Source of the DNA: Streptomyces niveus
Lineage (GTDB): Bacteria; Actinomycetota; Actinomycetes; Streptomycetales; Streptomycetaceae
Assembly (NCBI RefSeq): GCF_001723055.1
Contig: NZ_MDCR01000149.1
Location: forward strand, 1-33,079
Direction: 5' to 3'
DNA length: 33,079 bases
Each line of letters begins with the position of its first letter. The first letter of the stretch is position 1. The notes under the pieces were generated by a model, which saw nothing but the letters and a program-made list of their open reading frames with translations, did not search any database and had not been told where the DNA came from. Shown here in pieces: positions 23,812 to 30,940 of the stretch. A program made the position numbers and the translations under genes.

Positions 23812-24801
23812 ATGATTCTCACCGTCACGCTCAACACCGCCCTCGACATCACCTACCGCACCGCCGCCCTGACGCCGCACGCCACCAACCGTGTCGCCGA
23901 AGTCACCGAGCGGCCCGGCGGCAAGGGCATCAACGTCGCGCGCGTGCTGGCCGCGCTCGGGCACGAGAGCGTCGTGACCGGGTTCGTCGGGGGGCGGACC
24001 GGGGACGCGCTGCGTGAACTGCTCGCCGCCGAAGGGCCGGGCGAGACGCGGCCTGGGGACGCGCCCGTGACCGACGCGCTCGTGCCCATCGCGGGCACCA
24101 CGCGCCGCACCATCGCCGTCGTCGACGAGACGACCGGCGACACGACGCAGCTGAACGAGCCCGGCCCGACCGTCACGCCCGCCGAGTGGGCCGCGTTCCT
24201 CACCTCCTACGAAGGGCTCGCCGCCCGCGCGGACGCCGTGGCGCTGTGCGGCAGCCTGCCGCCCGGCATCCATGTCGGCGCGTACGCCGAACTGGTGCGC
24301 CTCGCGCGGGCGGCGCGCCGGCCCGTCCTGCTCGACACCAGCGGCGAACCGCTGCGCCGGGGCATCGCCGCCCGCCCCGACCTGGTGAAGCCCAACGCCG
24401 ACGAACTCGCTCAGCTCACCGGCTCCCGCGAGCCGCTGCGCGCGACGCGGGACGCGCGCAGGCGCGGCGGCCGGTCCGTGGTCGCCTCGCTCGGCGCCGC
24501 CGGGCTGCTCGCCGCGACGCCGGACGGTTCGTGGCGGGCGGCCCCGCCGACGGCCGTACGGGGCAATCCGACGGGCGCGGGCGACTCGGCGGTCGCCGGG
24601 CTGCTGTCGGGGCTCGTGGAGCGGCTGCCGTGGCCCGAGCGGCTCGCGAGGGCGGTCGCGCTGTCGGCGGCGACGGTCCTGGCGCCGGCGGCGGGCGAGT
24701 TCGACCGGGAGGCGTACGCGGACCTGCTGCCGCGCGTCGCCGTCACGGAACAGTCCAGTCAGCCAGAACAGGAATCCCATGCCCCTCGTCAGCACCGGTG
24801 A
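23812..24801 (+). CDS. 1-phosphofructokinase-type (PfkB) hexose-phosphate kinase
   Basis: A 329-residue PfkB-family kinase of the FruK/LacC branch. MILTVTLNTALDITYRTAAL opens the protein; RPGGKGINVARVLAALG is the first PfkB signature, CGSLPPG and KPNADELAQLTG follow, and NPTGAGDSAVAGLLSGL holds the catalytic aspartate. FruK uses fructose-1-phosphate and LacC tagatose-6-phosphate; sequence reading cannot separate them. The next gene encodes a class II aldolase and overlaps by 23 nt, so the pair should act in sequence (kinase, then bisphosphate cleavage). ATG 23812 has GAGGAGG 11 nt upstream. Confidence 0.88.
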   Translation: MILTVTLNTALDITYRTAALTPHATNRVAEVTERPGGKGINVARVLAALGHESVVTGFVGGRTGDALRELLAAEGPGETRPGDAPVTDALVPIAGTTRRTIAVVDETTGDTTQLNEPGPTVTPAEWAAFLTSYEGLAARADAVALCGSLPPGIHVGAYAELVRLARAARRPVLLDTSGEPLRRGIAARPDLVKPNADELAQLTGSREPLRATRDARRRGGRSVVASLGAAGLLAATPDGSWRAAPPTAVRGNPTGAGDSAVAGLLSGLVERLPWPERLARAVALSAATVLAPAAGEFDREAYADLLPRVAVTEQSSQPEQESHAPRQHR

Positions 24802-25630
24802 ACTCGTCTTGGCAGCGGCGGCCGGAGGACAGGGCGTCGCCGCGTTCAACGTCATCACCCTGGAGCACGCCGAGGCCATCGCGGCGGGCGCCGAACGGGC
24901 GGGCCGCCCCGCGATCCTCCAGATCTCGGAGAACGCCGTGAAGTTCCACGGCGGCCGGCTGACCGCGATCGCCGCCGCCACCGCGGCCGTCGCACGCGCC
25001 TCGGACGCCCCGCTCTCGCTCCACCTCGACCACGTCGAATCACCCGGCCTGCTGCGCGCCGCCGACGGCGAGGGCTTCAGCTCGGTGATGTTCGACGCGT
25101 CGAAGCTGTCCTACGAGGCGAACGTCGCCGCCACCGCCGAGGCCGTCGCCTGGGGGCACGCGCGCGGCATCTGGATCGAGGCCGAACTCGGCAAGGTCGG
25201 CGGCAAGGACGGCGAACCGCCCCTGGGCGCCCACGCCCCCGGCGTCCGTACGGACCCGGCCGAGGCGGTCGCGTACGTACGCGACACGGGCGTCGACGCG
25301 CTGGCCGTCGCCGTCGGCTCCTCCCACGCGATGACCGACCGCACCGCCGCCCTGGACCACGGGCTGATCGGCGCGCTGCGCCGGGCCGTCCCCGTACCGC
25401 TGGTGCTGCACGGCTCCTCCGGTGTCCCCGACGCGGAGATACGGCAGGCGGTCGCGGCCGGCATGGTCAAGATCAATGTCGGTACGGCGCTGAACACGGC
25501 CTTCACCGGCGCCGCCCGCGCGTTTCTGGCGGCCGACACGAAGACGGTCGACCCCCGGAAATACCTCGTCCCGGCTCGCGAGGCGATGACCGGGACGGTG
25601 GCGGCGTTCCTGAAGGTGATCAGCGGCTGA
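24779..25630 (+). CDS. Class II fructose/tagatose-bisphosphate aldolase
   Basis: A 283-residue zinc-dependent aldolase of the FbaA/KbaY/GatY family. Family motifs include AAFNVITLEHAEAI, SLHLDHVES (zinc ligands in the HLDH motif), SSVMFDASKL, EAELGKVGGKDG, VPLVLHGSSGVPD and MVKINVGTALNTAF. It cleaves a ketose-1,6-bisphosphate into dihydroxyacetone phosphate and glyceraldehyde-3-phosphate; the fructose or tagatose preference is open. It overlaps the kinase gene by 23 nt, which suggests translational coupling. The ATG at 24779 follows an AGGAA ribosome-binding site 5 nt upstream. The converging CBM-like gene ends 25 nt beyond its stop. Confidence 0.9.
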   Translation: MPLVSTGELVLAAAAGGQGVAAFNVITLEHAEAIAAGAERAGRPAILQISENAVKFHGGRLTAIAAATAAVARASDAPLSLHLDHVESPGLLRAADGEGFSSVMFDASKLSYEANVAATAEAVAWGHARGIWIEAELGKVGGKDGEPPLGAHAPGVRTDPAEAVAYVRDTGVDALAVAVGSSHAMTDRTAALDHGLIGALRRAVPVPLVLHGSSGVPDAEIRQAVAAGMVKINVGTALNTAFTGAARAFLAADTKTVDPRKYLVPAREAMTGTVAAFLKVISG

Positions 25631-25655
25631 CGGACGGCCGCACGGGCGGGGGCGG

Positions 25656-26675
25656 TCAGCCCTTCGCCTTGCCCTTCTCCAGGGAGACCTGGTCGAGAAT
25701 GGCGTCGCACTGGTCGCCCGTCTCGCAGGAGAGCTTCAGGGTGTTGCTGCCCTTGGCGAGGTTGACGTAGGCGTAGGTGGTGGTCCAGCCCTTCTCCCAG
25801 TCACCCTCTTTCGCCTGGGCGAAGTTCGACATGTTCACCGAGCGCGGGCTCTCGCCGTTGATGGTGAGCGACGTCTTGGCGTCCTTGCCGGGCACGCCGT
25901 AGGTGATGAACAGCGTGTACTCACCGGCCTCCGGCAGGTCGACCGTCCAACTCGCGGACCCACCGGGCCCGTTGAACATCACGTACGCGCCGTCCGCGCC
26001 CTTCGCGCCCTTGATGTCCTTCGCGAGCACCGCCGGCGCCCCGAGCTGGAGCGTCGCCGCGTCCTGCTTGGGAAGATCGACGGGCTTGTCGCCCTCGGGG
26101 TCCTTGCCGGGGTCCTTGCTCGGGGCCACCGACTCGCCCGTGGTCGGGGCGTCCGTCGGGCCGCCGTCGGCGTTCTTGGTGTCGTCACCGTTGGTGAGCA
26201 GCGCGGCGGTGATGCCGATCACGACGACCGCCACGACGGCGACGGCGCCGATCAGCAGGCCCCTGGTGTTGGGTCCGCCGCCGTTGCCACGACCGCCGCC
26301 GCCCCGCTGGGCGGGGACCGTACGGGTGGTGGCGCCGCCGGTCTCGGGGGCCGCGTAGTGGGCGTCGGGGGACTGACCGTAGGGGGCCTGGCCGTACTGC
26401 TGCTGGCCGTACTGCTGCTGGCGCTGCTGGCCTCCGTACTGAGGCTGCTGTCCGTAGGGCTGCTGCTGCGGGACCTGGCCGTACTGACGCTCGCCGACGG
26501 TCCTGACCTGGTTGTACGACGTTCTGGGCACGCCGGGCTGGGAGGCGGGACCGGGGTAGCCGTAGCCGCCGCGCCGGGCCTGGGCGCCGTTCGCGGCCGT
26601 CTGTCCGTCCTCGTACAGATAGCCGAACGGATCGTCGTCCTCGGGCTTACTCGCGCCGTTGTTCCCGGCCGTCAT
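25656..26675 (-). CDS. Membrane-anchored protein with CBM35/6-like domain
   Basis: A 339-residue protein in three parts. Residues about 1-135 are low-complexity and Q/Y/G-rich with YGQ-type repeats (QYGQVPQQQPYGQQPQYGGQ) and lie in the cytoplasm. A single span follows (GLLIGAVAVVAVVVIGITAA). A Pro/Asp/Thr linker leads to an extracellular beta-sandwich from about 210: AYVMFNGPGGSASWTVDLPE, AGEYTLFITYGVPG, then NLAKGSNTLKLSCETGD with a likely disulfide and LDQVSL near the end. This matches carbohydrate-binding modules of family 35/6. ATG 26675 has AAGGAG 10 nt upstream, favouring it over the ATG at 26696. A TAGGCT -10 candidate lies at 26721-26726 on the minus strand. Confidence 0.8.
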   Translation of the reverse strand: MTAGNNGASKPEDDDPFGYLYEDGQTAANGAQARRGGYGYPGPASQPGVPRTSYNQVRTVGERQYGQVPQQQPYGQQPQYGGQQRQQQYGQQQYGQAPYGQSPDAHYAAPETGGATTRTVPAQRGGGGRGNGGGPNTRGLLIGAVAVVAVVVIGITAALLTNGDDTKNADGGPTDAPTTGESVAPSKDPGKDPEGDKPVDLPKQDAATLQLGAPAVLAKDIKGAKGADGAYVMFNGPGGSASWTVDLPEAGEYTLFITYGVPGKDAKTSLTINGESPRSVNMSNFAQAKEGDWEKGWTTTYAYVNLAKGSNTLKLSCETGDQCDAILDQVSLEKGKAKG

Positions 26676-26874
26676 CCCTGGGTCACTCCTTACCATCTCG
26701 CCAGCGTCGCCGACCGGCCGAGCCTACCTCGATTGGGCAAGCATACGGACGGGCCTTGACGGGAGTGGGCGGTTGCCCCATTCCCCGATGAACATCGGTG
26801 GACATCGTTGGACAGCGAGGAGCCTCCGTACAGAGACATACGACACGGCCGGCCCCCCGAGCGCACCGTCGACG

Positions 26875-28725
26875 TTATCCCGCCCGGCGGTGGACCGTTT
26901 TCCTCGAACGCTTCTCGATGTACATCCGCTGGTCCGCGGATTTGAGCACTTCCTCGACCGTCATGCCGCAACTCGCCCAGCCGATGCCGAAGCTGGCGCC
27001 CACGCGGACCGCGCGCCCGTCCACCCTGATGGGCGGGATGATCGCGTTCCGCAGCCGAACCGCCAGGTCAGCGGCGTCCGTAGCGCCGAGGCCGTCGGCC
27101 AGGACGACGAACTCGTCGCCGCCAAGGCGCGCGACGGTATCGCCGTCCCGTACGCCGGTGTTGAGCCTGCGCGCGACTTCGATGAGCACGGCGTCACCGG
27201 TGTTATGGCCGAAACGGTCATTGATCGACTTGAAACCGTCGAGGTCGCAGAAGAGGACGGCGAGACCCTTGCTCCCGTCGTCGGGGTCGGCGCCCGGCGC
27301 GACGGTGTGCACGTGGTGGTCGAGGGGCGCGACACCGGAGGACGGGTCGAAGCCGTCTCCTTGGAAGGCGCGCTCGCCGGTGGGGTCCGCGTACGGGTCG
27401 TACGGCCGCTCGTAGGGCTCGTACGGCTCGTAGGGTTCGTACGGCTCGTAGCCGGAGCCCGGCGAGGTGGGGACGGGCGCGTACGCGGCGCCGCTGGTCC
27501 CGTTGTAGCCGGGGCCCTGGCCGTACGGGACGACGCCCCCGTAACCGCCTCCGTCGTAGGCGCCGTTGGGGCCGCCGCCCTCGTATCCGCCGAACGCCTT
27601 GTCCACGGCCTGCACCGCCGACTCCCGCACCGATATCGCGCCCGGCCGCTCGCAGAGACGGGCGCTGAGGCGGGCGCGCAGCTCGGCGCTGTTGGGCAGG
27701 CCGGTCAGGGAGTCGTGCGAGGCGCGGTGGGCGAGCTGGAGTTCGTTGCGCTTGCGCTCCTCGATGTCCTCGACGTGGGTGAGGAGGAAGCGGGGGCCGT
27801 CGGTGGTGTCCGCGACGACGGAGTTGCGCAGCGACACCCACACGTAGGTGCTGTCCCGCCGCGCCAGGCGCAGTTCGGCGCGCCCGCCCTCGGCGGAGGT
27901 ACGCAGCAGGGTGCCGATGTCCTCGGGGTGGACGAGGTCGGAGAAGGAGTAGCGGCGGATCGCGGACGCGGACCGACCGAGCAGCCGGCACAGCGCGTCG
28001 TTCGTCCGCAGCAGCCTGCCGTGCTGGTCCCCGCCCATCTCGGCGATGGCCATCCCGCTGGGCGCGTACTCGAACGCCTGCCGGAAGGACTCCTCGCTGG
28101 CCCGCAGTGCCTGCTGCTCACGCTCCAGCCGGACCAGCGCGCGCTGCATGTTTGCTCTGAGGCGGGCGTTGCTTATCGCAATGGCGGCCTGGGAGGCGTA
28201 CATCTGGAGCGCCTCACGGCCCCAGGGGCCCGGACGGCGCCCGCCACGGGGCCGGTCGACGGATATGACCCCGAGAAGCTCCCGGCCGCCCCCAGGGGCG
28301 TACATGGGTGCGTAGAGGCGGTCCTGGGGGTGCCACTCGTCCTCGAAGCGCGGATCGGGTCCCTCGGTGTACCACTGCGGGACGTCGTCCTCCAGCAGGA
28401 TCCAGCCCTCGGTGTGGGGGATGTACCGCAGCTCGCCCCAGGTCTCGCCCATGCTGAGGCGGCGTTCCCAGGAGGCGCGCGCGCCTACGCGGCCGGTGAT
28501 CAGTGCTTCGGCGGCGGCGTTGCCCGAGAAGGCGGCGACGACCAGGTCACCGTCGGGCTGTACGAGATTGACGCAGGCCAGCTCGTAGCCGAGACCCTTG
28601 ACTATGCCGTCGGCAACTGTCTGCAAGGTGTCGGCCAGGCTGCGCGCGGTGTTGAGCTCCCCGACCACGTCGTGCAGCTGCCGCAGGGTCGCAAGGCGGA
28701 CGTACGGCTCCGACTCGGTCTCCAT
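26875..28725 (-). CDS. cdgB: Diguanylate cyclase with GAF, PAS and GGDEF domains (CdgB type)
   Basis: A 616-residue signalling enzyme producing cyclic di-GMP. A GAF domain (about 20-190, from LHDVVGELNTARSLADTLQT to YASQAAIAISNARLR), a PAS/PAC domain (about 215-335, ESFRQAFEYAPSGMAIAEMG to LTHVEDIEERKRNE) and a GGDEF domain from 337 (HDSLTGLPN) follow in order. The active motif GGDEF is at 535-539 and the inhibitory RxxD site (RDGD) at 526-529. About 128 residues of Gly/Tyr-rich sequence with EPY repeats are inserted between the first helix and FCDLDGFK. CdgB is a BldD target linked to development in S. coelicolor. ATG 28725 has GGAGAG 6 nt upstream. Confidence 0.93.
   Translation of the reverse strand: METESEPYVRLATLRQLHDVVGELNTARSLADTLQTVADGIVKGLGYELACVNLVQPDGDLVVAAFSGNAAAEALITGRVGARASWERRLSMGETWGELRYIPHTEGWILLEDDVPQWYTEGPDPRFEDEWHPQDRLYAPMYAPGGGRELLGVISVDRPRGGRRPGPWGREALQMYASQAAIAISNARLRANMQRALVRLEREQQALRASEESFRQAFEYAPSGMAIAEMGGDQHGRLLRTNDALCRLLGRSASAIRRYSFSDLVHPEDIGTLLRTSAEGGRAELRLARRDSTYVWVSLRNSVVADTTDGPRFLLTHVEDIEERKRNELQLAHRASHDSLTGLPNSAELRARLSARLCERPGAISVRESAVQAVDKAFGGYEGGGPNGAYDGGGYGGVVPYGQGPGYNGTSGAAYAPVPTSPGSGYEPYEPYEPYEPYERPYDPYADPTGERAFQGDGFDPSSGVAPLDHHVHTVAPGADPDDGSKGLAVLFCDLDGFKSINDRFGHNTGDAVLIEVARRLNTGVRDGDTVARLGGDEFVVLADGLGATDAADLAVRLRNAIIPPIRVDGRAVRVGASFGIGWASCGMTVEEVLKSADQRMYIEKRSRKTVHRRAG
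27415..27453 (-). repeat. EPY tandem repeat coding region in cdgB
   Basis: Runs of a roughly 9-nt unit (plus strand GTACGGCTC and variants) encode four consecutive Glu-Pro-Tyr triplets followed by ERPYDPY. The repeat sits in the insertion inside the GGDEF domain. Unit variation at third positions (TAC/TAG, GGC/GGT on the plus strand) suggests an old expansion. Confidence 0.7.
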
Positions 28726-28823
28726 CGTTCGCTCTCCCCGAGACCTCGACAGCAACTCCAGAATTCTTATCGGCTCGCTTGATGCGGTATCCCGGCCACT
28801 GAATCACAGCGAGCTGTGCAGTC

Positions 28824-28838
28824 GGTACACAGGGTCAA
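28824..28838 (-). promoter_or_regulatory. BldD-like operator upstream of cdgB
   Basis: GGTACACAGGGTCAA fits the BldD consensus nTnACnC(A/T)GnGTnAn at all fixed positions except position 2. It lies about 100 nt upstream of the cdgB start. BldD control of cdgB is known from S. coelicolor; the exact site here is inferred. Confidence 0.5.
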
Positions 28839-28852
28839 CAATTCCTGGGCCC

Positions 28853-28868
28853 TGTGAGCCAAGTCACA
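28853..28868. promoter_or_regulatory. Crp-like operator upstream of cdgB
   Basis: TGTGAGCCAAGTCACA is a perfect TGTGA-N6-TCACA palindrome, the classical cAMP-receptor-protein site, and also satisfies the GTG-N6-GNCAC form I recall for Streptomyces Crp. It lies 15 nt from the BldD-like site, 128 nt upstream of cdgB and 237 nt upstream of the flavin reductase gene. Confidence 0.5.
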
Positions 28869-29104
28869 TGAGAGGAAGGAGGGTTGGGTGGGGGCGTGGG
28901 AGCGCTCCAGAGCTTTCATGAACGCAAATATCGAGGTCGGAGTCGTGCGGCGGGGGGCGCACGGTGGGGCGCACTATCAGCGCGCACTACGGCGCACGCG
29001 GCCATGAGGAGACCGTGCGAGCGGTTTGCGTCCCGTTGGACCTAGGTCTCGGCTGGTCCTGTGGCCCGATGCGGACGTGCCTTTGCCAGAGCTAGCGTGG
29101 ACGC

Positions 29105-29686
29105 GTGCTGCAGAAGACGACCGCCCTTAGTACCGAGGCCGCTCCCGAGGCCGTCCCCCATCCTGAGGGAGTGAGCAACGACGAGTTCCGTGCCGCGCTC
29201 TCCCGGCTGGCCGCCGGGGTGGTGCTGGTCACCGCGCACGACCCGGACGACGGCCCGAACGGCGCGGACGCGGGCATGACGGCCACGTCCTTCATGTCGG
29301 TGTCCCTGGACCCGCCCCTGGTGGTGGTGAGCCTGCGGACCGGCTCCCGGATGGACGACCTGCTGGACGAGCAGCCGAGATGGGCGGCGTCGATGCTCGC
29401 CGAGAACCAGGTGCGGATCGCCGGGCGCTTCGCCATGAAGGGCCGGATCAGCGACCGGCTGCTGTTCGAGGACGTGCCGTACCGGCGCGGCGAGGTGAGC
29501 GGGGCGCCGCTGATCGACGGCGCGCTGACGGTGCTGGAGTGCCGTACGGAGCAGCGGATCGTGACCGGTGACCACACGCTGGTGGTGGGGCGGGTGCTGA
29601 CGGCGTCCGTGCCGGGCGGGTCGGGGGACGCGGCGCCGCTGGCGTACTTCCGGGGGAGATACCGGCAGTTGGGGCAGAGCGGCTGA
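29105..29686 (+). CDS. Flavin reductase family protein
   Basis: A 193-residue FMN-binding split-barrel protein. After a 25-residue variable start, NDEFRAALSRLAAGVVLVTA, GMTATSFMSVSLDPPLVVVS, RMDDLLDEQPRWAASMLAEN and GDHTLVVGRVL follow the flavin reductase pattern; LAYFRGRYRQLG is the usual end. Such proteins use NAD(P)H to supply reduced flavin to monooxygenases, but no partner oxygenase is nearby. The GTG at 29105 directly follows a -10 sequence, compatible with leaderless translation. A 14-bp tandem repeat lies between its stop and the end of arfB. Confidence 0.88.
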   Translation: MLQKTTALSTEAAPEAVPHPEGVSNDEFRAALSRLAAGVVLVTAHDPDDGPNGADAGMTATSFMSVSLDPPLVVVSLRTGSRMDDLLDEQPRWAASMLAENQVRIAGRFAMKGRISDRLLFEDVPYRRGEVSGAPLIDGALTVLECRTEQRIVTGDHTLVVGRVLTASVPGGSGDAAPLAYFRGRYRQLGQSG

Positions 29687-29704
29687 ACTGAGCGTCGGCT
29701 GAGC

Positions 29705-29760
29705 CTTCGTAGGGAGGCGTTCGTACGGAAGCATTCGTACGGAAGCATTCGTACGGAGGC
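29705..29760. repeat. Four tandem 14-bp units between flavin reductase and arfB
   Basis: The units are CTTCGTAGGGAGGC, GTTCGTACGGAAGC, ATTCGTACGGAAGC and ATTCGTACGGAGGC, directly adjoining. Units 2 to 4 differ at one or two positions; unit 1 is more divergent. They occupy most of the 86-nt gap between converging genes. A folding or termination role is possible. Confidence 0.8.
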
Positions 29761-29772
29761 GGGCTGTTCGGG

Positions 29773-30204
29773 CTACGACCAGTCGCGGCCGTTGCGCCCG
29801 CGCTTCGTCTCCGCGCGCTGCTTCTTCTGCCGCAGCCTGCGCTCGTTGATACCGCGCGGGATCTTCGTGGCCCGGCGCGGACGCGGGGGCGGAGCCGTCG
29901 CCTCGGCGAGCAGCGAGGCCATCCGGACGAGTGCCGTCTCGCGGTTGCGCCACTGGGAACGGTGTTCGGACGACCGTACGGTCACGACCCCGCCCACCAG
30001 CCGGTTCGCGAGCCGCTCCAGCGCCCGCTCCTTCCACACCTCGGGGAGCGCCTCCGTCCTGCCGAGGTCGAAGCGCAGTTCCACTTGCGAGTCACTGGTG
30101 TTGACGTGCTGCCCGCCCGGTCCCGACGAGCGCGAGAAACGCCACATGAGCTCGGCCTCCGGAAGGGAGACGGAGCCGCGGATGACGTGCGGGGACCCGG
30201 ACAT
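29773..30204 (-). CDS. arfB: Peptidyl-tRNA hydrolase ArfB (ribosome rescue)
   Basis: A 143-residue release-factor-like protein. The catalytic GGQ (residues 30-32) lies in SSGPGGQHVNTSDSQVELRF, and a basic C-terminal tail (NERRLRQKKQRAETKRGR) matches the part of ArfB/YaeJ that enters the empty mRNA channel of stalled ribosomes. The enzyme hydrolyses peptidyl-tRNA on non-stop ribosomes without a stop codon. The short length and lack of a codon-recognition domain separate it from RF1/RF2. The ATG at 30204 gives the standard start; a longer frame to 30234 is open but unlikely. It is divergent from terD. Confidence 0.92.
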   Translation of the reverse strand: MSGSPHVIRGSVSLPEAELMWRFSRSSGPGGQHVNTSDSQVELRFDLGRTEALPEVWKERALERLANRLVGGVVTVRSSEHRSQWRNRETALVRMASLLAEATAPPPRPRRATKIPRGINERRLRQKKQRAETKRGRNGRDWS

Positions 30205-30350
30205 GTGTCCATCGTCCCGTGTCCGCACAGACAAATCAAAGGCGTTAAGGAACCTCTGAGTCCTCTGTCCGCGTTATGCGGGGTGACGGTAGCTTCGGAA
30301 GCCGATCGAAGCCCGCACACGAGCTCGTAGCAACGAAAGGGACCATCCCC

Positions 30351-30926
30351 ATGGCTGTAAGCCTGTCCAAGGGCGGCAACGTCTCGCTCACCAAGGAGGC
30401 ACCGGGCCTGACAGCCGTCACGGTCGGCCTCGGCTGGGACGTCCGCTCCACCACCGGCACGGACTTCGACCTCGACGCCTCGGCGATCGCGGTCAACGCG
30501 GGTGGAAAGGTTGTCTCCGACAGCCACTTCGTCTTCTTCAACAACAAGTCGACGCCGGACCAGACCATCGTCCACACCGGCGACAACCGCACCGGTGAGG
30601 GCGCGGGCGACGACGAGGCGATCAACGTCAACCTGGCGGGCCTGCCTGCCGACGTCGACAAGATCGTCTTCCCCGTCTCGATCTACGACGCGGAGACCCG
30701 CAGCCAGAACTTCGGCCAGGTCCGCAACGCGTACATCCGCATCGTGAACCAGGCCGGCGGCGGCGAGATCGCGCGCTACGACCTGAGCGAGGACGCCGCC
30801 ACCGAGACCGCCATGGTCTTCGGCGAGCTGTACCGCAACGGCGCCGAGTGGAAGTTCCGCGCGGTGGGCCAGGGTTACGCGTCGGGTCTCGTGGGCATCG
30901 CCACGGACTTCGGCGTCAACCTCTGA
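30351..30926 (+). CDS. TerD-family protein
   Basis: A 191-residue TerD-domain protein. [20 protein letters not shown], then [60 protein letters not shown] and [16 protein letters not shown] are diagnostic. The aspartates in DFDLDAS and GDN form the calcium sites of TerD. Family members are linked to tellurite resistance and, in Streptomyces, to calcium-related signalling and differentiation. The ATG at 30351 follows AAAGGGA. A TAGCTT -10 candidate is at 30290-30295. It stands alone, without other ter genes. Confidence 0.93.
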   Translation: MAVSLSKGGNVSLTKEAPGLTAVTVGLGWDVRSTTGTDFDLDASAIAVNAGGKVVSDSHFVFFNNKSTPDQTIVHTGDNRTGEGAGDDEAINVNLAGLPADVDKIVFPVSIYDAETRSQNFGQVRNAYIRIVNQAGGGEIARYDLSEDAATETAMVFGELYRNGAEWKFRAVGQGYASGLVGIATDFGVNL

Positions 30927-30940
30927 CTCGGACCGCTGAG

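Larger units (their letters stand above)
28726..29104. other. Divergent intergenic region, cdgB / flavin reductase
   Basis: No gene is seen in these 379 nt. It holds an inverted repeat CACAGC-GA-GCTGTG (28805-28818), the BldD-like and Crp-like sites, and near its right end a TAGCGT -10 (29093-29098) placed 6 nt before the flavin reductase GTG, suggesting a leaderless mRNA. The stretch 28870-29040 shows nothing I can interpret. Confidence 0.55.

Noticed and set aside
24740..24801. Possible frameshift at the kinase-aldolase overlap
   Set aside because: The kinase already contains all motifs before this point, and a 23-nt overlap with a good ribosome-binding site for the aldolase is an acceptable junction.
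29705..29760. CRISPR-like array
   Set aside because: The 14-bp units are directly adjacent with no spacers, and no cas genes are nearby.
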